From Paludibacteraceae bacterium (GTDB lineage: Bacteria; Bacteroidota; Bacteroidia; Bacteroidales; Paludibacteraceae), in contig JAFVDD010000018.1 of the NCBI GenBank assembly GCA_017478725.1, forward strand, positions 1 to 61,915: a stretch of 61,915 nucleotides of DNA, given 5' to 3'. The notes beneath the pieces were generated by a model that made no database searches, was not told the DNA's origin, and worked only from the letters and a program-made list of their open reading frames with translations. Below, piece after piece: positions 9,257-17,233 of the stretch. Position 1 is the stretch's first letter; every line of letters starts with the position of its first letter. The position numbers were made by a program, and so were the translations under genes.

Positions 9257-10070
9257 TATCATACCCGACTTTATATATACTACGTATATATACTTGTGAT
9301 TTTGGAAAACGCCCCTCATCCTTCGTACTTTCTGCCCCATCCTTCGTACATCGTACATCCTCCCTTCGTACATTAAACGCCACCCTCCATCCTCCGTAAT
9401 CCAACTTATACTCCCTTTCAGGGTCGGTTTGATACCCAGGACGGGGATCCTGCCGCAGAATATACAAAATATCCTCAGCCACATCTGCCGGCACGCCCCA
9501 CTCTTCCGCCAGTGCCTCCTTCGTACAGCGTACATCGTTCCTCAGTACCTCCAGCTCATAATCCTTCGTCTCCTCCGCGAAACCGTTCCTTGCCTCCTCA
9601 TGGCTGTCACTGAAACTCAAATACGGCTTGATATCATATATCGGCGTACCGTCCAGCACATCCGCCCCGCTGACAATCAACTCCAATCGTCCTTCCTTCG
9701 TACTTTCACTCCTTTGCCCATCCTTCGTACATCGTACATCCGTCCTTCGTACCTCAATCAGCCTGACGCTGCTCAGTCCTATCGGATTAGGCCGGAACGG
9801 ACTCCGTGTCGCAAAAACGCCCATCCTTCTGTTTCCTCCCAGCCTTGGCGGTCGCACCGTCGGAGACCACGAAGCACTTCCGCCTTTACTGAATCCCCAT
9901 AGCAGCCATAGATGGCTGAACCCTTCTATGCCACGCAACGCTTCCGCCACGTTATATTCCGGCTCAAACACAATCTGGGTCAGTATAGGACTTTCCTCCC
10001 TGCTCTGACGCGGAATGCCGAACTTGTCTGTGTGCCCGTTTCGGGCATATGCAATCACTTTTAACTCCAT
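9240..10070 (-). CDS. trmO: tRNA (N6-threonylcarbamoyladenosine(37)-N6)-methyltransferase, with in-frame repeat insertions
   Basis: SAM-dependent methylation of t6A37 in ANN-decoding tRNAs (TrmO/YaeB/TsaA family). Family signatures are present: KFGIPRQ, FSHLWLLWGF, RPPRLGGNRRMGVFATRSPF, RPNPIGLSSVRL, DVLDGTPIYDIKPYL and QDPRPGYQ. The start is MELKV at 10070, next to a promoter; an upstream ATG at 10109 would add 13 atypical residues. Three segments of low-complexity sequence are inserted in frame: RRTDVRCTKDGQRSESTKEG after the RPNPIGL strand, LRNDVRCTKEA, and RREDVRCTKDGAESTKDEG before the C-terminus. They are encoded by GTACGA-type repeats (9315..9372, 9516..9548, 9689..9752). Core motifs are intact, so the enzyme is probably still active. 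Confidence 0.9.
   Translation of the reverse strand: MELKVIAYARNGHTDKFGIPRQSREESPILTQIVFEPEYNVAEALRGIEGFSHLWLLWGFSKGGSASWSPTVRPPRLGGNRRMGVFATRSPFRPNPIGLSSVRLIEVRRTDVRCTKDGQRSESTKEGRLELIVSGADVLDGTPIYDIKPYLSFSDSHEEARNGFAEETKDYELEVLRNDVRCTKEALAEEWGVPADVAEDILYILRQDPRPGYQTDPEREYKLDYGGWRVAFNVRREDVRCTKDGAESTKDEGRFPKSQVYIRSIYKVGYDTMKPR
9315..9372. repeat. CTTCGTAC/GTACATCGTAC repeat, copy 1 (inside trmO)
   Basis: Copies of CCTTCGTAC and CATCGTACATCC arranged in the order seen in copy 3. Both contain the block ATCCTTCGTACATCGTACAT followed by a further CCTTCGTAC, and both begin with TTCGTACTTTC. It encodes the insert EDVRCTKDGAESTKDEG. Confidence 0.8.
9516..9548. repeat. CTTCGTAC/GTACATCGTAC repeat, short copy 2 (inside trmO)
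   Basis: CTCCTTCGTACAGCGTACATCG with a trailing AGTACC; a shorter, more diverged copy that encodes RNDVRCTKEA. Confidence 0.65.
9689..9752. repeat. CTTCGTAC/GTACATCGTAC repeat, copy 3 (inside trmO)
   Basis: Same word order as copy 1 with a spacer about 6 nt longer between the first CTTCGTACTTTC and the CATCCTTCGTACATCGTAC core. It encodes RRTDVRCTKDGQRSESTKEG. Confidence 0.8.
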
Positions 10071-10078
10071 AACGACTG

Positions 10079-10109
10079 CAAAATTACAAAAAAATACGCA
10101 TATTTGCAA
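10079..10109 (-). promoter_or_regulatory. trmO promoter
   Basis: TAATTTTG on the minus strand (complement of 10079..10086), with TTTGC ~19 nt upstream. The start codon is only 8 nt from the -7 box, so the mRNA may be nearly leaderless. Confidence 0.6.
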
Positions 10110-10125
10110 AAAAAATGCGAAATTA

Positions 10126-10157
10126 TTTGGTCATGTCAAAAAAAAGCAGTACCTTTG
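10126..10157 (+). promoter_or_regulatory. tRNA-Phe promoter
   Basis: TTTGG (10126..10130), 19 nt, then TACCTTTG (10150..10157). The stretch TCAAAAAAAAGCAGTACCTT is also found in the promoter of the DeoR regulator near 23585-23605. Confidence 0.75.
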
Positions 10158-10222
10158 CACCCGCTTTTGACCTCAACGTCAGAAACATTCGCGCCTTCAA
10201 CCATTCGATGGTTTCGCCGCGA

Positions 10223-10295
10223 GGTGCCATAGCTCAGTTGGTAGAGCAAAGGACTGAACATCCTTGTGTCACTGGTTCGATTCCCGTTGGCACCA
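10223..10295 (+). tRNA. tRNA-Phe (anticodon GAA)
   Basis: A full cloverleaf can be folded: acceptor GGTGCCA/TGGCACC, D-arm GCTC/GAGC, anticodon stem AAGGA/TCCTT with loop CTGAACA, T-arm ACTGG-TTCGATT-CCCGT, discriminator A, CCA not encoded. The anticodon GAA (10256..10258) reads Phe codons. Two oddities: position 37 is C instead of the usual A of tRNA-Phe, and the T-stem has one T-C mismatch. A terminator follows directly. Confidence 0.88.
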
Positions 10296-10298
10296 CAT

Positions 10299-10326
10299 AA
10301 AAAAGAGACTTTCGGGTCTCTTTTTT
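10299..10326 (+). terminator. Intrinsic terminator of tRNA-Phe
   Basis: Perfect stem AAAAAAGAGAC/GTCTCTTTTTT with a six-base loop and a T-run, starting 4 nt after the tRNA. Confidence 0.9.
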
Positions 10327-10391
10327 ATGCTAATAGGGAATCTCCCAGGGTTCTTATCTCGCTGCGCTTGAACGATTATTGCTCCGCAATC

Positions 10392-10413
10392 TTCGATTCC
10401 CGTTGGCACCACA
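10392..10413 (+). repeat. Duplicated 3' end of tRNA-Phe
   Basis: TTCGATTCCCGTTGGCACCA plus CA is an exact 22-bp copy of the tRNA T-loop and 3' acceptor strand (10276..10297). The 5' half of a second tRNA is not recognisable. It could be the remnant of a tandem tRNA copy or an attachment-site duplication left by an integrated element. Confidence 0.75.
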
Positions 10414-10448
10414 AAAAAGGCTTTCACTTTCACGTGAGAGCCTTTTTT
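10413..10448. terminator. Bidirectional terminator after the tRNA remnant
   Basis: AAAAAAGGCT/AGCCTTTTTT extended by CTTTCAC/GTGAGAG, with T-runs readable on both strands. It can also end the operon arriving from the minus strand (10503..12101). Confidence 0.8.
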
Positions 10449-10502
10449 CGTATATTCCGTTACCGGAACTGTCGTGCCTTGCGGACAAGAGCCTCCGCCC
10501 GG

Positions 10503-12101
10503 CTATTCCACGCGACGGCCGTCCAGACTATACAACGCATCCTTGACACGCAGATAGAGCGCATTGCCCTTGAGCACCAGCTGTTTGATGGCGCACTTTT
10601 CTTCGGCAGAAGTTTGTTCTACGCCTTCAGGCATATCCCGCACATACTTATAGATAGGTGGTTCGCTGGCAATGTCGGAGTCGGAGGTGGTATAGAAAGT
10701 ATTGTTATCGCGCCATGCGATAGCCTCTCCCTGCCATTCGTATTCATAGCAGTCAATGACTTGCGGCTGACGGTTTTGGAGTGTCTGAGCGATACTCTCA
10801 TTGCCGACACGTTCCCAATAGAGGATCCACGAATAGATGGCCACATAATTGTTGTGGTTCTTGATAAGGATGTATCTGCCATCGGGTGAGATGTCCGCTG
10901 CGGTAGCAAGATGAAAACCTTTGTACCGATGAGTGGCACCACTATATTCGCCTTCGCCGATGTCGGATGTTACGCCAAGGTCACATACGTAAGTGAGAGT
11001 CTGCTGCGTATCTCCGTAATCGAGGCGGAAAGGCAGGCTGAAGACTTGGTTGACATCATCATAGACCTTGGTAACAATATATAGTTTCTGCTCTATGTTG
11101 TCATACATCATCGACTCACAGTTATGCTTCCTGCCGTCCGGATAAGCAAATTTGATGCGGTGCGCCTGTACCGATATATTCGGATTGGCAGGGTCGATAG
11201 CCGGTTCTTCGAACCAGATGATGCAGTATTCGCCGTCGGTATGGTTGTTATCGCCAAATCCGCCGATGAAGAGGTAGTTCGTGTTGTTATACACACCGCC
11301 GCACATATCTTCCCAATCCCAGCGATAGACATGGTCGAAGCTCACTTTAGCGCCTAAAACGGTACCCGTTTCATCGGTTGCGACGATGAAGGGGTTCGTA
11401 TTGGCATCCGTCTCGTCACTCTGCATCCATATATATCCCGGTGTGACACGCGAGCAGGCGATACCGGACACTTCCGGAATACCAATGTGTTTGCCAATCT
11501 GTCCGCTCATGGTGCGAGTGAACTCGGTATTAATGGGCAAAACATCACCTTTATAAGTCAAGGGTAAAGACTGACCTTCCGGAGTTGGATCTATATTCTC
11601 TCCTGAGGTAACAAGCTTCACATTGCGCAGTTTGAAAGTGCCGGAGGTCGGATTTTCAGGATTAGCCACAAAACTCAAAGACACTATCGGAGATCCGCCA
11701 AACTCATAACTCGGCGAACTCCATAATGCCGTACCAGGAGTAAGAGAAGCTTGCTGCCACTCGGTGGATTTCAGATCAAACCAACCTTGAGGATCCCACC
11801 AGAAGGTTCCTTGCTCATCACAAAAATAATGTAGGAAGGCGTGCTCAGACCCATCTCCTTGGTATTCGTACATAAGACCGGTTATTCCCGTGAGACTTCG
11901 CAAAGGAATTTGTATACCACTTACTTCCCAGCCTGTTGAGACAGTCCAATTGACAGTAAGCACACCGTCCTCCTCTGAATACTCAAAAGTGGAAGATCCG
12001 GCAGTAGAATACGATTTGGCCTTACTCAGGTCTAAGTCTATAACAGCCGCGTTAGCGGTCAGTGCTACGCACATTGCAGCAAGAAAGAAGATTTTCTTCA
12101 T
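10503..12101 (-). CDS. Secreted beta-propeller protein with N-terminal jelly-roll-like domain and short C-terminal tail
   Basis: A signal peptide (~1-18) is followed by a ~150-residue beta-rich region resembling a galactose-binding-like domain (SGIQIPLRSLTGITGLMYEY) and a propeller-like domain (~180-490). The motifs DWEDMCGGVYNN and LFIGGFGDNN match the 'DWEDIA...GDNN' signature of a propeller family of unknown function. It ends with LVLKGNALYLRVKDALYSLD, a divergent version of the tail shared with the amylases. It is the last gene of the run beginning at 14477 and probably lies on the cell surface or outside the cell. No catalytic residues can be named. Confidence 0.7.
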   Translation of the reverse strand: MKKIFFLAAMCVALTANAAVIDLDLSKAKSYSTAGSSTFEYSEEDGVLTVNWTVSTGWEVSGIQIPLRSLTGITGLMYEYQGDGSEHAFLHYFCDEQGTFWWDPQGWFDLKSTEWQQASLTPGTALWSSPSYEFGGSPIVSLSFVANPENPTSGTFKLRNVKLVTSGENIDPTPEGQSLPLTYKGDVLPINTEFTRTMSGQIGKHIGIPEVSGIACSRVTPGYIWMQSDETDANTNPFIVATDETGTVLGAKVSFDHVYRWDWEDMCGGVYNNTNYLFIGGFGDNNHTDGEYCIIWFEEPAIDPANPNISVQAHRIKFAYPDGRKHNCESMMYDNIEQKLYIVTKVYDDVNQVFSLPFRLDYGDTQQTLTYVCDLGVTSDIGEGEYSGATHRYKGFHLATAADISPDGRYILIKNHNNYVAIYSWILYWERVGNESIAQTLQNRQPQVIDCYEYEWQGEAIAWRDNNTFYTTSDSDIASEPPIYKYVRDMPEGVEQTSAEEKCAIKQLVLKGNALYLRVKDALYSLDGRRVE

Positions 12102-12133
12102 AGTAGTAAGATTTTAGAGTTACAATAGATTGA

Positions 12134-13006
12134 TTATTTCGACAGTGCGTACATCGCAAAAGCGGCGCAGCATATACCGGCTATCTGTAGCGGATTGGGG
12201 ATGACGCTGAGGATGATAAGCGACAGCAGCACAGTGACCATAGGCGAGAGGCCTTCCATAGGCGATACAATGACTGCTTTGCCGTAGCGATAGGCATAAA
12301 CAAGCGTGAGCGCACCGATGGAGTTGAGGATCTGGATGCCAAAGCATCCAAGGCTCTTTGACCACACCTCTTCACCGGCAAAGAAAGCCGCAGCATCGCC
12401 GTTCATATAATAGGCAACGGGGATGAGTACCAGCGCGGAGAGAGCCATCCAGATGAAGATCGACTCGGCATCCATCGAGTTGTTGGCAAACTTCATGAAG
12501 AAACCCTGCACACCCCATGCAAAGAGCACAAGGACAGCCAATACTATCCACAGCCATCCGCTGACGGGACTTCCTTCCTGACCTGTCTCCAATGAGAGAA
12601 GCAGAATAGCCACCAACGCAACGGCTATACCGGCTATCTGCCAGCGCGTAGCTTTCTCCTTCAGGAAAATAGCCGCAAGCGAGATAACAATCACCGGCGA
12701 CATGGAGATGAAAGGATAAATGATGTAACTGGGACCAAGCGTCAGCGCCTTGAAGAGAACCAATTGTCCTCCTGCGCCGAGCAGCCCCACCGTACAGCCG
12801 AGTAGCGCCGATTTGGCGTCATGCAGGAACTTGCCCTTATTGAGAACAAGCGCCACAAGAGCACATGGGATCATCGACAGTGCCCAAAGGATATACACTA
12901 CGGTATCCGGTATGCCGTTCTGAATCTGGTAGCCGGAGAAGGCACCCCATACACCCCAAGTCACTACTGTGATGAGGATAAAAACCAACCAAAGTTTGTT
13001 CTTCAT
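12134..13006 (-). CDS. EamA/DMT-family inner-membrane transporter
   Basis: 290 residues with ten hydrophobic segments in the two-fold EamA arrangement; each half ends in a short basic or polar loop (LKEKATRWQ after half 1). Family members export or import small metabolites, and the substrate cannot be read from sequence. Lying between a surface lipoprotein and a propeller protein at the end of a glycan locus, it may carry a product sugar. It begins 67 nt after the upstream stop, in an AT-rich gap containing ATTATAAATTACAAATTAAA, another word-like repeat. Confidence 0.88.
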   Translation of the reverse strand: MKNKLWLVFILITVVTWGVWGAFSGYQIQNGIPDTVVYILWALSMIPCALVALVLNKGKFLHDAKSALLGCTVGLLGAGGQLVLFKALTLGPSYIIYPFISMSPVIVISLAAIFLKEKATRWQIAGIAVALVAILLLSLETGQEGSPVSGWLWIVLAVLVLFAWGVQGFFMKFANNSMDAESIFIWMALSALVLIPVAYYMNGDAAAFFAGEEVWSKSLGCFGIQILNSIGALTLVYAYRYGKAVIVSPMEGLSPMVTVLLSLIILSVIPNPLQIAGICCAAFAMYALSK

Positions 13007-13073
13007 ATGCTTACGAATTATAAATTACAAATTAAACGTGCCTTTTAAGCAGTGCAACTACTGTCGAACATCT

Positions 13074-14477
13074 CTACTCCACCGTTACGCGGGCGATGAA
13101 GTTGTAGCCGGTAGCTTCATCCCAGATATCTTCGTTCGCCAGGCGAATGGAGTACAGCGGATTATCATGCAGCGAGGGGTACGGATCCGGCAGGTTGAGA
13201 TAGAGGTTGTAATCGCCATGCATCTTGGCATCCAGCGTACAAGCCAGCGTGAACTTGTGTTCCTCACCTGCCATCCAGAAACGCGGATCTTCGGTCTGCG
13301 GATAGACATATTTCTCGTTGGGGTTGGATTTGCTGACAAACACCAACTCCAGTCCGCGGGGATTGTTAGGCGCGGCAAAACCTACATTGCGCAATTGGAA
13401 GTAAGCTTTATACTCCTGACCGGCTTTAGGTGCCGGTGTCAAGATAGCCTTGTCCAGCACGAATCGGTAGCCGAGCCGGCGCATAATTGTTTCCATCGTA
13501 CCATCCTGACGCCACATGTTTGTAACCGACTCACGGTAGTCACGGTTGAGATAGGACCAGTGGTAAGTTTCCATCTCGCTGATAGCGTGCGGGCCGTTGG
13601 ACTGCGCGCATTTCTCACAAGTCTCTCCGCCCATAAAAGTGTATTTGGTATCTTCTGCCCAGAAATCACGATCCGCCTGTCCGTTGTAGGTGCCCACATC
13701 GGAAGCCGATGACACAAAGCAGTCGTTATGTCCGCATATGCGGGCTTTGAAAGTATTCTGGTAGGCCTCCTGAGCCGTTAGAGGCGTAGAGGCAGTATCT
13801 CCGCGCATCTTGAGATAGCGTCTCTTGAAGGCGGGTGTACGCAGTCCCACCTGACGGTCAGCCGGCAAGACGCGCAGCAAGTGCTCCAGTACTTCCCACC
13901 GCATCTCGAAATCCTCGTCGCGTGTGGGGTTTTGTTTGTATCCGTTATCGGTGTAATACCATTCGCCCCATGAGCCGAGCAATCCGCATTGCTGGCACAG
14001 GATGACATCCGCATGTTTCTGCAGGTAAGGAGCAATCTGGTCGATATGTTTGTGAATCCATTCGGGCGTAGCGTTCCAAGGCTTGTCCTTGGGTTCCATA
14101 CTACTCTTATAGGAGAAACGCACGACGGCTTTTCCACCACCGTTGCGCAGGGCGTTCATATTGGTCTCCAAGCGATCGAGGAACTCTTGGGGAATATCGC
14201 TCTCCATATAATCGGTAAGATAATAGGAGTGCAGATAGAGTGTCATTTTGTATTGCGATCCACGGAGGCTTTTGATAGTAGTGGCACTCGCGTGGTTATT
14301 CAAGTCTGCCGAAGTGTAATAAGTTTGCGAGAACAAACCGCGCTCGGGATTGGGGAAGTTTTCATCCGATTCGGTAAACGAGACGGTTGTCCCTTGGGGT
14401 TCAGGTTGGTTGGTATTGCAAGCAGCAAGGAGCACTGCAACTATTAAAAAATATTGAATAATAACTATCTTTTTCAT
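13074..14477 (-). CDS. DUF4874/DUF4832 surface lipoprotein
   Basis: 467 residues from the ATG at 14477, where a lipoprotein signal (MKKIVIIQYFLIVAVLLAAC) begins; the frame is open upstream but that part is atypical. The first ~300 residues carry the DUF4874 signature FPNPERGLF and a barrel-like segment with VRFSYK, ATPEWIHKHI and GSWGEWYY. The rest (~320-467) is DUF4832, a beta-sandwich (LRNVGFAAPNNPRGLELVFV). The same family recurs at 41356..42894. Function is not established; the GEWYY and FSYK positions resemble TIM-barrel glycosidase strands, which is an inference only. It is separated from the SusCD genes by a terminator. Confidence 0.78.
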   Translation of the reverse strand: MKKIVIIQYFLIVAVLLAACNTNQPEPQGTTVSFTESDENFPNPERGLFSQTYYTSADLNNHASATTIKSLRGSQYKMTLYLHSYYLTDYMESDIPQEFLDRLETNMNALRNGGGKAVVRFSYKSSMEPKDKPWNATPEWIHKHIDQIAPYLQKHADVILCQQCGLLGSWGEWYYTDNGYKQNPTRDEDFEMRWEVLEHLLRVLPADRQVGLRTPAFKRRYLKMRGDTASTPLTAQEAYQNTFKARICGHNDCFVSSASDVGTYNGQADRDFWAEDTKYTFMGGETCEKCAQSNGPHAISEMETYHWSYLNRDYRESVTNMWRQDGTMETIMRRLGYRFVLDKAILTPAPKAGQEYKAYFQLRNVGFAAPNNPRGLELVFVSKSNPNEKYVYPQTEDPRFWMAGEEHKFTLACTLDAKMHGDYNLYLNLPDPYPSLHDNPLYSIRLANEDIWDEATGYNFIARVTVE

Positions 14478-14499
14478 AGCGATAAAGCTATTATAGTGT

Positions 14500-14542
14500 A
14501 AAAAACGATGCCGGTGTGGGGCGGTGCGCCACCACACCGACA
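14500..14542 (-). terminator. Intrinsic terminator after the SusE-position gene
   Basis: On the minus strand CGGTGTGG/CCACACCG forms a strong stem followed by CATCGTTTTTT. It lies between the SusCD-associated lipoprotein and the DUF4832 gene, so downstream genes may depend on readthrough or their own promoter. Confidence 0.75.
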
Positions 14543-14606
14543 CTTTCAATCAACATTGATTAAGCTTAATTGTGTTGTATGACGTTAAGAATAACAAGTT
14601 CCGGAA

Positions 14607-15377
14607 TTATTTGTCAATCTTAACTTTCAGCTTCATTGTATAGCCATAGGGGTTGTCTTCGGTCGGAGAAACGAGCGGGAGAACACCTACAGAGCTCCAG
14701 CTTTGCTGAATATCGAAACCGATACCGATCTCATCCTCATTCCAGCCGGCCGGCGTCGGAACGAGCTCACGCATAATCTGGATTTCAAACTTGCCGTCAA
14801 TGAACTGGCTTGTAGTACCTTGCAGTTCGCCTTCGCCAACATCTGCACCCCATTTGTCATCACCAGAGTGCTCAACGCTCGGGTCTTGCCAGATCCAGCC
14901 GCCCTCGCCTACAGCACCCCACCAGTGGAATACAGCGGGGCCCCAAGCAACCGGAGCGCCATCCGCATAGACAACACCCTCAAGCAAGACGTCTGCGTTC
15001 GGATCTTTGAACTCGTCACCATAACCACCGGTAGCGTCACTGTTATCAGTGTCGATGTACACATGGAACGGAGTCCAGCTAAGATCTGTAACGGTCTTAG
15101 GATCAGGCTCGGCAATAATGAAGATAAAGTACTTATCCGCATACACCTTTACGCTCTTGAGGCCAAGGAGAGCCGCATCTTCAGGGCATGTAGCCGTAAC
15201 AATCATGTCTTGAGGAACATTTGCCCAGTCTGCCAACGAGTTGTCGTTCACTTGGATCACTTGCTTGTACTCAGTTTGCGGATCATCACCGCCACCGCCG
15301 CCACCTTGTTTCTTTTCACAGGCAACAAATGCAAGCATTGCAACGCACATAAGCGCAATTTTCCAATTTGCTTTCAT
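14607..15377 (-). CDS. SusE-position surface glycan-binding-like lipoprotein
   Basis: 256 residues. Lipoprotein signal MKANWKIALMCVAMLAFVAC, then a Gly/Asp-rich spacer (EKKQGGGGGGDD) typical of proteins held at the outer leaflet of the outer membrane. The body looks like one beta-sandwich related to the CBM9/DOMON superfamily (SWTPFHVYIDTDNSDATGGY, GKFEIQIMRELVP). It directly follows SusD, the usual place for an auxiliary glycan-binding lipoprotein. No family name can be given with certainty, and binding to the transported glycan is inferred from position. Confidence 0.75.
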   Translation of the reverse strand: MKANWKIALMCVAMLAFVACEKKQGGGGGGDDPQTEYKQVIQVNDNSLADWANVPQDMIVTATCPEDAALLGLKSVKVYADKYFIFIIAEPDPKTVTDLSWTPFHVYIDTDNSDATGGYGDEFKDPNADVLLEGVVYADGAPVAWGPAVFHWWGAVGEGGWIWQDPSVEHSGDDKWGADVGEGELQGTTSQFIDGKFEIQIMRELVPTPAGWNEDEIGIGFDIQQSWSSVGVLPLVSPTEDNPYGYTMKLKVKIDK

Positions 15378-15453
15378 AATAATAAGTTTTTAAGGGTTAA
15401 TAAATAATGTTGATTGGTTGTTTTATATTATCATTCAGTTTCCTGAAATCAGA

Positions 15454-17193
15454 TCAATATCCCGGGTTCTGCTGAATACCGCTTACCGTCCACTCGTTAT
15501 TCGGAATGGGGTAAATGATATGTGACTCAGTAGTAGGATCAACAATCTTAAACGGCTGTGCTCCGGCATAGCGACGATCCATTTTCTGTTTCGTACGACA
15601 CATGTCGAAATGGCGATGTCCTTCAAAGGCCAACTCGAGACGACGTTCATCCATCACCACATCGGTGACATTGTCATAGCCGTGGAGGTTGCCGGTGGAG
15701 AACATGCCTTCCGCCGGAATACCGGCGCGGTCGCGAATGACGTTGACATCATCCAGCGCCTTGGAGTCTTGTCCGCTGCGTGCGTAAGCTTCCGCGCGGT
15801 TGAGAATCACCTCGCCCCAGCGGCATAGAACCGGTGAAGAAAGCATCGGGTTGCCGTCCTGATAGCTGAATTTGTTGACAAAGACCATCGGGATTGTAAA
15901 GCTGGGCCGCAGCGTCACGTCGTTGTTGATACGGCAGAGGCACTCTTGACCCTTATAGTTGACATAATACATCACATACTCACCGGAGGGATCTGCCTTG
16001 CCTTCACCGTTAATCTTACGCGCCTCAATATTGTAAACCGTAGCACCATCTTTGAACGAATAGTTGCCCGCGCCGTCGTCAATGAGGTCATAGCGCGCTT
16101 TGATATGCGGTTCTTCGGGACTGCCGTCAGTAGCAGGTACAGTAACATATACACGCTTGCCCGTCCTGCCCGAGAACTGCGGCATGATAAAGCCCGTATA
16201 GCGGACATCCGAAGGATAGCGCTCGTAGAGATACATCAGCAGGTCGGATGGATAGACCTCGCCCCATCCTATACCGTCCTTGAGGTACATAGAGCCGATA
16301 GAGGACTGACCGCGGTCGTCCGAAGCCTCATGAGCAACGCAGAACAAGGTTTCGGCGGACGTCTTGGCATTTTTGAAGTAATCGGGGAACGTAACTGTCG
16401 GTTCCAGTTTGGAGGCAGGTGCAGCACCATTGAGCGCTTCATCTACTGTTGCGATACACTCATCGTATTTCTCCATATAGAGATATACGCGCGAGAGAAC
16501 GCCGAGCGCAGCGTCTTTGCAAGGATAGCCGGCGTTGCCACGGGATTTACCCATCAAATCAGCAGCCTTGCGGAGGTCGGCAGCAATCTGGTCATATACC
16601 TCGCCTACCGAATTACGTTTGATTCCCTCTGAAGAGGTAGAAATGCGGAGAGGTACACCGAGGTTGTCGCGTCCGAACGAATAAGGCTGCGCATAGAGCG
16701 TCACCATATGCAGGTGAAGCAGACCACGCATGAAGTAGGCTTCGCCAAGCAACTGCTTGCTGGACGCATCATCTTCCTTAAGCGTAGAGATGACGGTGTT
16801 GCACATATAGATAGCTTTGTAGGCTACCATCCAAGGTGTGCCGACATTCTTCAAACCATCGTTGCAGCAATAGGCAGTAGCCTCATAGAGCGGATCGGTA
16901 GTGTGCGCCGAGAGGCAGATATTGTCGGCAGGGTACTCCGACAATTGGAAATAGTGGCGAATATAGGTATTGCCCGACGCATAGCCGAGGAACTCCACTT
17001 CGTCCTTCAGGATAGCATAGCAACCATCCATGATATACTCCGCTCCTTTGGCGTCTTGCAGCAAGAGATCGCTGTTCAACTCATCGGAAGGAAAGGTATC
17101 GAGATTGCAACTGCTGAAACCGAACGCCATAACAATGTACAAAGGCAAAATGTACAATGTACGAAGGGTTTTATTAACAATATTCGTTTTCAT
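15454..17193 (-). CDS. SusD-like outer-membrane glycan-binding lipoprotein
   Basis: 579 residues from the ATG at 17193. The signal peptide ends at the lipobox GFSSC, followed by NLDTFPSDELNSDLLLQDAK, the typical SusD start. The TPR-like region (GTPWMVAYKAIYMCNTVIST, LLGEAYFMRGLLHLHMV, YAQPYSFGRDNLGVPL) and the C-terminal RWGEVILNRAEAYAR ... RAGIP ... RRLELAFEGHRHFDMCR are diagnostic of SusD/RagB proteins. It caps the SusC channel and delivers oligosaccharide. It lies 40 nt after susC in the same operon. The signal-peptide codons (NKTLRTLYILPLYIVM) consist largely of a TGTACAATGTACGA-type repeat (17131..17168). Confidence 0.95.
   Translation of the reverse strand: MKTNIVNKTLRTLYILPLYIVMAFGFSSCNLDTFPSDELNSDLLLQDAKGAEYIMDGCYAILKDEVEFLGYASGNTYIRHYFQLSEYPADNICLSAHTTDPLYEATAYCCNDGLKNVGTPWMVAYKAIYMCNTVISTLKEDDASSKQLLGEAYFMRGLLHLHMVTLYAQPYSFGRDNLGVPLRISTSSEGIKRNSVGEVYDQIAADLRKAADLMGKSRGNAGYPCKDAALGVLSRVYLYMEKYDECIATVDEALNGAAPASKLEPTVTFPDYFKNAKTSAETLFCVAHEASDDRGQSSIGSMYLKDGIGWGEVYPSDLLMYLYERYPSDVRYTGFIMPQFSGRTGKRVYVTVPATDGSPEEPHIKARYDLIDDGAGNYSFKDGATVYNIEARKINGEGKADPSGEYVMYYVNYKGQECLCRINNDVTLRPSFTIPMVFVNKFSYQDGNPMLSSPVLCRWGEVILNRAEAYARSGQDSKALDDVNVIRDRAGIPAEGMFSTGNLHGYDNVTDVVMDERRLELAFEGHRHFDMCRTKQKMDRRYAGAQPFKIVDPTTESHIIYPIPNNEWTVSGIQQNPGY
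17131..17168. repeat. AATGTACAAAGG/AATGTACAATGTACGAAGG repeat inside the SusD signal-peptide codons
   Basis: Three near-copies of AATGTACAA or AATGTACGA in 38 nt, related in wording to the GTACGATGTACGA repeats of trmO and of the ftsK leader. It is read in frame as hydrophobic residues. Confidence 0.7.
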
Positions 17194-17233
17194 AATCTTC
17201 GAATTATTTATGTTATACATTACACTTTACACA

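Noticed and set aside
10328-10413. Second complete tRNA gene next to tRNA-Phe
   Set aside because: Only the T-loop and acceptor 3' strand are present; no D-arm or anticodon arm can be folded.
10223-10502. Integrated mobile element at the tRNA-Phe gene
   Set aside because: The two 22-bp copies are only ~115 bp apart, and no integrase or mobility gene lies between or beside them; kept only as a remnant.
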